The notes below the pieces were generated by a model, which searched no databases, was not told where the DNA came from, and saw only the letters and a program-made list of their open reading frames with translations. A stretch of DNA of 6,866 nt from a bacterium (GTDB lineage: Bacteria; Latescibacterota; UBA2968; GCA-2709665). The first letter of the stretch is position 1. Each line of letters starts with the position of its first letter. Of the stretch, positions 5,206-6,866 are shown piece by piece. The stretch is taken from positions 1 through 6,866 of the forward strand of contig JAQCGA010000219.1 in assembly GCA_027619145.1 (NCBI GenBank), in the 5' to 3' direction. A program made the position numbers and the translations under genes.

Positions 5206-6866
5206 TCACTCCAACTGGATATGAATTCTCTCAACTTCAAGCGTCATCCGATCGGAAAAGAGAAACCCTATGCGGGACCCAAAAAACGCTTCGAACGGTC
5301 TGTTGTCCACCTCTTGCCCGTGAATATAAAAAATCAGGTTCGCCTCCCTCTTCTGGACGGATAGTATATTTACGCCACCCTCCGTATTCAGAAGCGGGGA
5401 ATCTGTCCACTCGATCACAGCCGACACCTCGTCCACCACCCTCCGCTCAACCATATAAGATCCGTTGCCACTGATCAGGAAACGGAAATTCGAACTTTCG
5501 GTATCTCCACCCCAGGCGAATCCGTACCCGATCTGATCCGGTCCTTCTCGCTTCAGAAGAGATACGTCGATGCGAAAATCACGTTGGCCGTCCAGTTCTG
5601 CAACCGTTTTGGATACCAGCCAGCCGGTCTCCGTCAGCGCCTGTAGCCGAAGAACGCCGTCCTGAATCGCAATCGAATAACCCCCGGATTCCCCTTCGAA
5701 CCAGTTGTTTCGATTGTCCACAAACTCATCGGACAACAACACCTCCGGTGTTGCCACCCCGCTGCTCCCATCCTGCCCGTATCTCCCGGCAAACAACACA
5801 AAGTCACCAAAACCGATCAGATCATTCACATTCAGATCATAGATCACATCGTAGAGGGGGTCCCCTTTCCTGCTACCGTACCGCCTCGCAAGATCAATAA
5901 AATCTCCAAAATCGATCCTCCCGTCCCCGTTGAAATCCGGCGAAGGGTTGGCCTGAATATAACCCTCTGTCCGGGTTGTATCAGATCCACCCCGGTTCGT
6001 CGCCGTCAGGGCAATCGTGAATTGGCCGGGCCGACTGTACACATGTGAAGGATGCTGCTCCGAACTGGTCTGACCGTCACCAAACTCCCAGAACCACGAT
6101 GCCGGGTCCCCGACCGATAAGTCCGTGAACAACACCGTCAACGGGATCTCTCCCATTCTGGGACTTCCGGAGAAACCAGCGAAAGGCGGATCCGTCTTCT
6201 CAGAAACCTGTACGTAGGCGCTGCGCTCAAGTTCGTCCTCACCGCCGGCATTCTTCACCCACAAAACAACGGTAAACTCGCCTGCCGTCTCGTAAGTGTG
6301 CTCGGAATGCTGAGTTCCACTGGTATCGCCGTCGCCAAAACTCCACTTCCAAGAATCGGGCACCCCTGCTGAAAGATCTCGGAACACAACAGTCAGCGGC
6401 GCGTCTCCAGACAGGGGTTTCGCGTCAAAATCCGCCACCGGAGGATCATGATCGGGAAGAACCACGATATAGTCACTTCGCACCCGCGTATCTTCCCCGG
6501 CAACATTGCGCGCACGGAGAGAAACCGTATAAGTGCCCGGTTGTCCAAACGTGTGCTCGGGGTGCTGTTCTGCGCTTTCCGTGCCATCTCCAAAATCCCA
6601 GAACCACTCGGAAGGGAAATTGGTGGACAGATCTGTAAACTGAACCGTCAGTGGAACCCGCCCGGACAGCGGGTCACCGGAGAACTCCACCCCAGGCGAG
6701 GCAAGGACGCGAAAGCTTCCCGATGTATTCTGCGTCACTTCCAGCGACGAAAGCTCGTTCCCCTCAAAATCTGCCCGACTCAATACCAGGCCGTATGAAC
6801 CAGGTGAAGCGTTTGGTAGAACCCTGAATACCACCTGGACAAGTAGCCCTCCGGACTCCGAAATCC
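5206..6866 (-). CDS. Secreted modular protein: cohesin-like end, three PKD domains, dockerin-like module, jelly-roll domain (5' end cut)
   Basis: The visible 552 residues are the C-terminal part of a larger extracellular protein; the frame is open to the right edge, so the true start and signal peptide lie outside. In visible-residue numbering: 1-45 resemble the last strands of a cohesin fold (FRVLPNASPGSYGLVLS). Three PKD domains follow at about 55-135, 141-220 and 226-305, each with the W-x-FGDG signature (WDFGDGT, WSFGDGD, WEFGDGQ). A dockerin-like pair of EF-hand loops is at 310-363 (DFNGDGRIDFGD, then DLNVNDLIGFGD). Residues 375-552 form a concanavalin/LamG-like beta domain that starts DEFVDNRNNW and contains GYGFAWGG and FLISGNGSY. 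No catalytic residues are recognised. Such proteins usually act in adhesion, surface display or polysaccharide binding (inference). A GTG at 6834 could be mistaken for a start, but the upstream codons continue the same fold. Confidence 0.85.
   Translation of the reverse strand, partial: ISESGGLLVQVVFRVLPNASPGSYGLVLSRADFEGNELSSLEVTQNTSGSFRVLASPGVEFSGDPLSGRVPLTVQFTDLSTNFPSEWFWDFGDGTESAEQHPEHTFGQPGTYTVSLRARNVAGEDTRVRSDYIVVLPDHDPPVADFDAKPLSGDAPLTVVFRDLSAGVPDSWKWSFGDGDTSGTQHSEHTYETAGEFTVVLWVKNAGGEDELERSAYVQVSEKTDPPFAGFSGSPRMGEIPLTVLFTDLSVGDPASWFWEFGDGQTSSEQHPSHVYSRPGQFTIALTATNRGGSDTTRTEGYIQANPSPDFNGDGRIDFGDFIDLARRYGSRKGDPLYDVIYDLNVNDLIGFGDFVLFAGRYGQDGSSGVATPEVLLSDEFVDNRNNWFEGESGGYSIAIQDGVLRLQALTETGWLVSKTVAELDGQRDFRIDVSLLKREGPDQIGYGFAWGGDTESSNFRFLISGNGSYMVERRVVDEVSAVIEWTDSPLLNTEGGVNILSVQKREANLIFYIHGQEVDNRPFEAFFGSRIGFLFSDRMTLEVERIHIQLE
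5776..5937 (-). other. Dockerin type I-like double EF-hand module
   Basis: The first loop, DFNGDGRIDFGD, matches the 12-residue calcium loop with acidic or Asn ligands at positions 1, 3, 5, 9 and 12. It is followed by the helix FIDLARRYG. The second loop, DLNVNDLIGFGD, keeps ligands at 1, 3 and 12 but has Asn at 5 and Asp in place of Gly at 6; its helix is FVLFAGRYG. The paired loop-helix duplication is the hallmark of dockerins. Here it sits inside the chain, ahead of a further domain. Confidence 0.75.
5950..6702 (-). repeat. Three tandem PKD domains within the modular protein
   Basis: Three units of about 80 codons lie at 6460-6702, 6205-6444 and 5950-6189. Each has the order PLTV-x-F-x-DLS, then W-x-FGDG, then an HPEH/HSEH/HPSH-type H-x-(F/Y) strand, then PGTYTV-like or related strands. 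They are clearly homologous in protein sequence but have diverged at the DNA level, so this is old domain duplication, not a recent DNA repeat. PKD domains are Ig-like spacers or binding modules of secreted proteins. Confidence 0.85.

Noticed and set aside
1..6866. Defence system, CRISPR array, insertion sequence, prophage or tRNA
   Set aside because: No direct repeats with spacers, no transposase or integrase motifs, no terminal inverted repeats and no cloverleaf were seen.

Overview
The window carries four protein-coding genes, all on the minus strand. They are read from the right edge to the left edge, and both edge genes are cut. It suggests a Gram-negative-type, respiring, uncultured-lineage bacterium. 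The combination of an Alternative Complex III (ActA/ActB) with a large secreted PKD/dockerin protein, whose EF-hand segment reads like DFNGDGRIDFGDF, reminds me most of Latescibacterota-like or Gemmatimonadota-like environmental genomes. That placement is an impression from protein style and was not tested.

Right part (5206-6866): the C-terminal 552 residues of a secreted modular protein. In order it has the tail of a cohesin-like fold, three PKD domains, a two-EF-hand dockerin-like module, and a C-terminal jelly-roll (concanavalin-like) domain. About 150 nt after its stop lies a textbook intrinsic terminator (5024-5052, minus strand), which separates it from the next gene.

Middle part (3872-4912): a single gene for a zinc-dependent deacetylase of the histone deacetylase / acetylpolyamine amidohydrolase superfamily, with all catalytic and metal-binding residues visible. 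It is followed by 366 bp of A+T-rich, non-coding DNA (3506-3871). This holds a good sigma70-type promoter reading toward the left, an upstream inverted repeat, and a strong hairpin directly in front of the next Shine-Dalgarno sequence.

Left part (1-3505): the first two genes of an Alternative Complex III operon. actA encodes a membrane-anchored pentaheme cytochrome c, and actB encodes a fused molybdopterin-oxidoreductase-like and iron-sulfur protein. They overlap by four bases (ATGA). ActB is open for 952 codons and runs off the left edge; actC and later genes would be expected beyond it. ActA and ActB form the periplasmic electron-transfer arm of a quinol-oxidising complex that replaces cytochrome bc1 and passes electrons to a periplasmic carrier or directly to a cytochrome oxidase.

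I see no RNA genes, CRISPR array, insertion sequence, phage gene or defence system. The most interesting unexplained signal is regulatory. The actA leader can form a 7-bp hairpin whose loop is exactly complementary to the Shine-Dalgarno segment, which suggests a pseudoknot or switch controlling translation of the respiratory complex.
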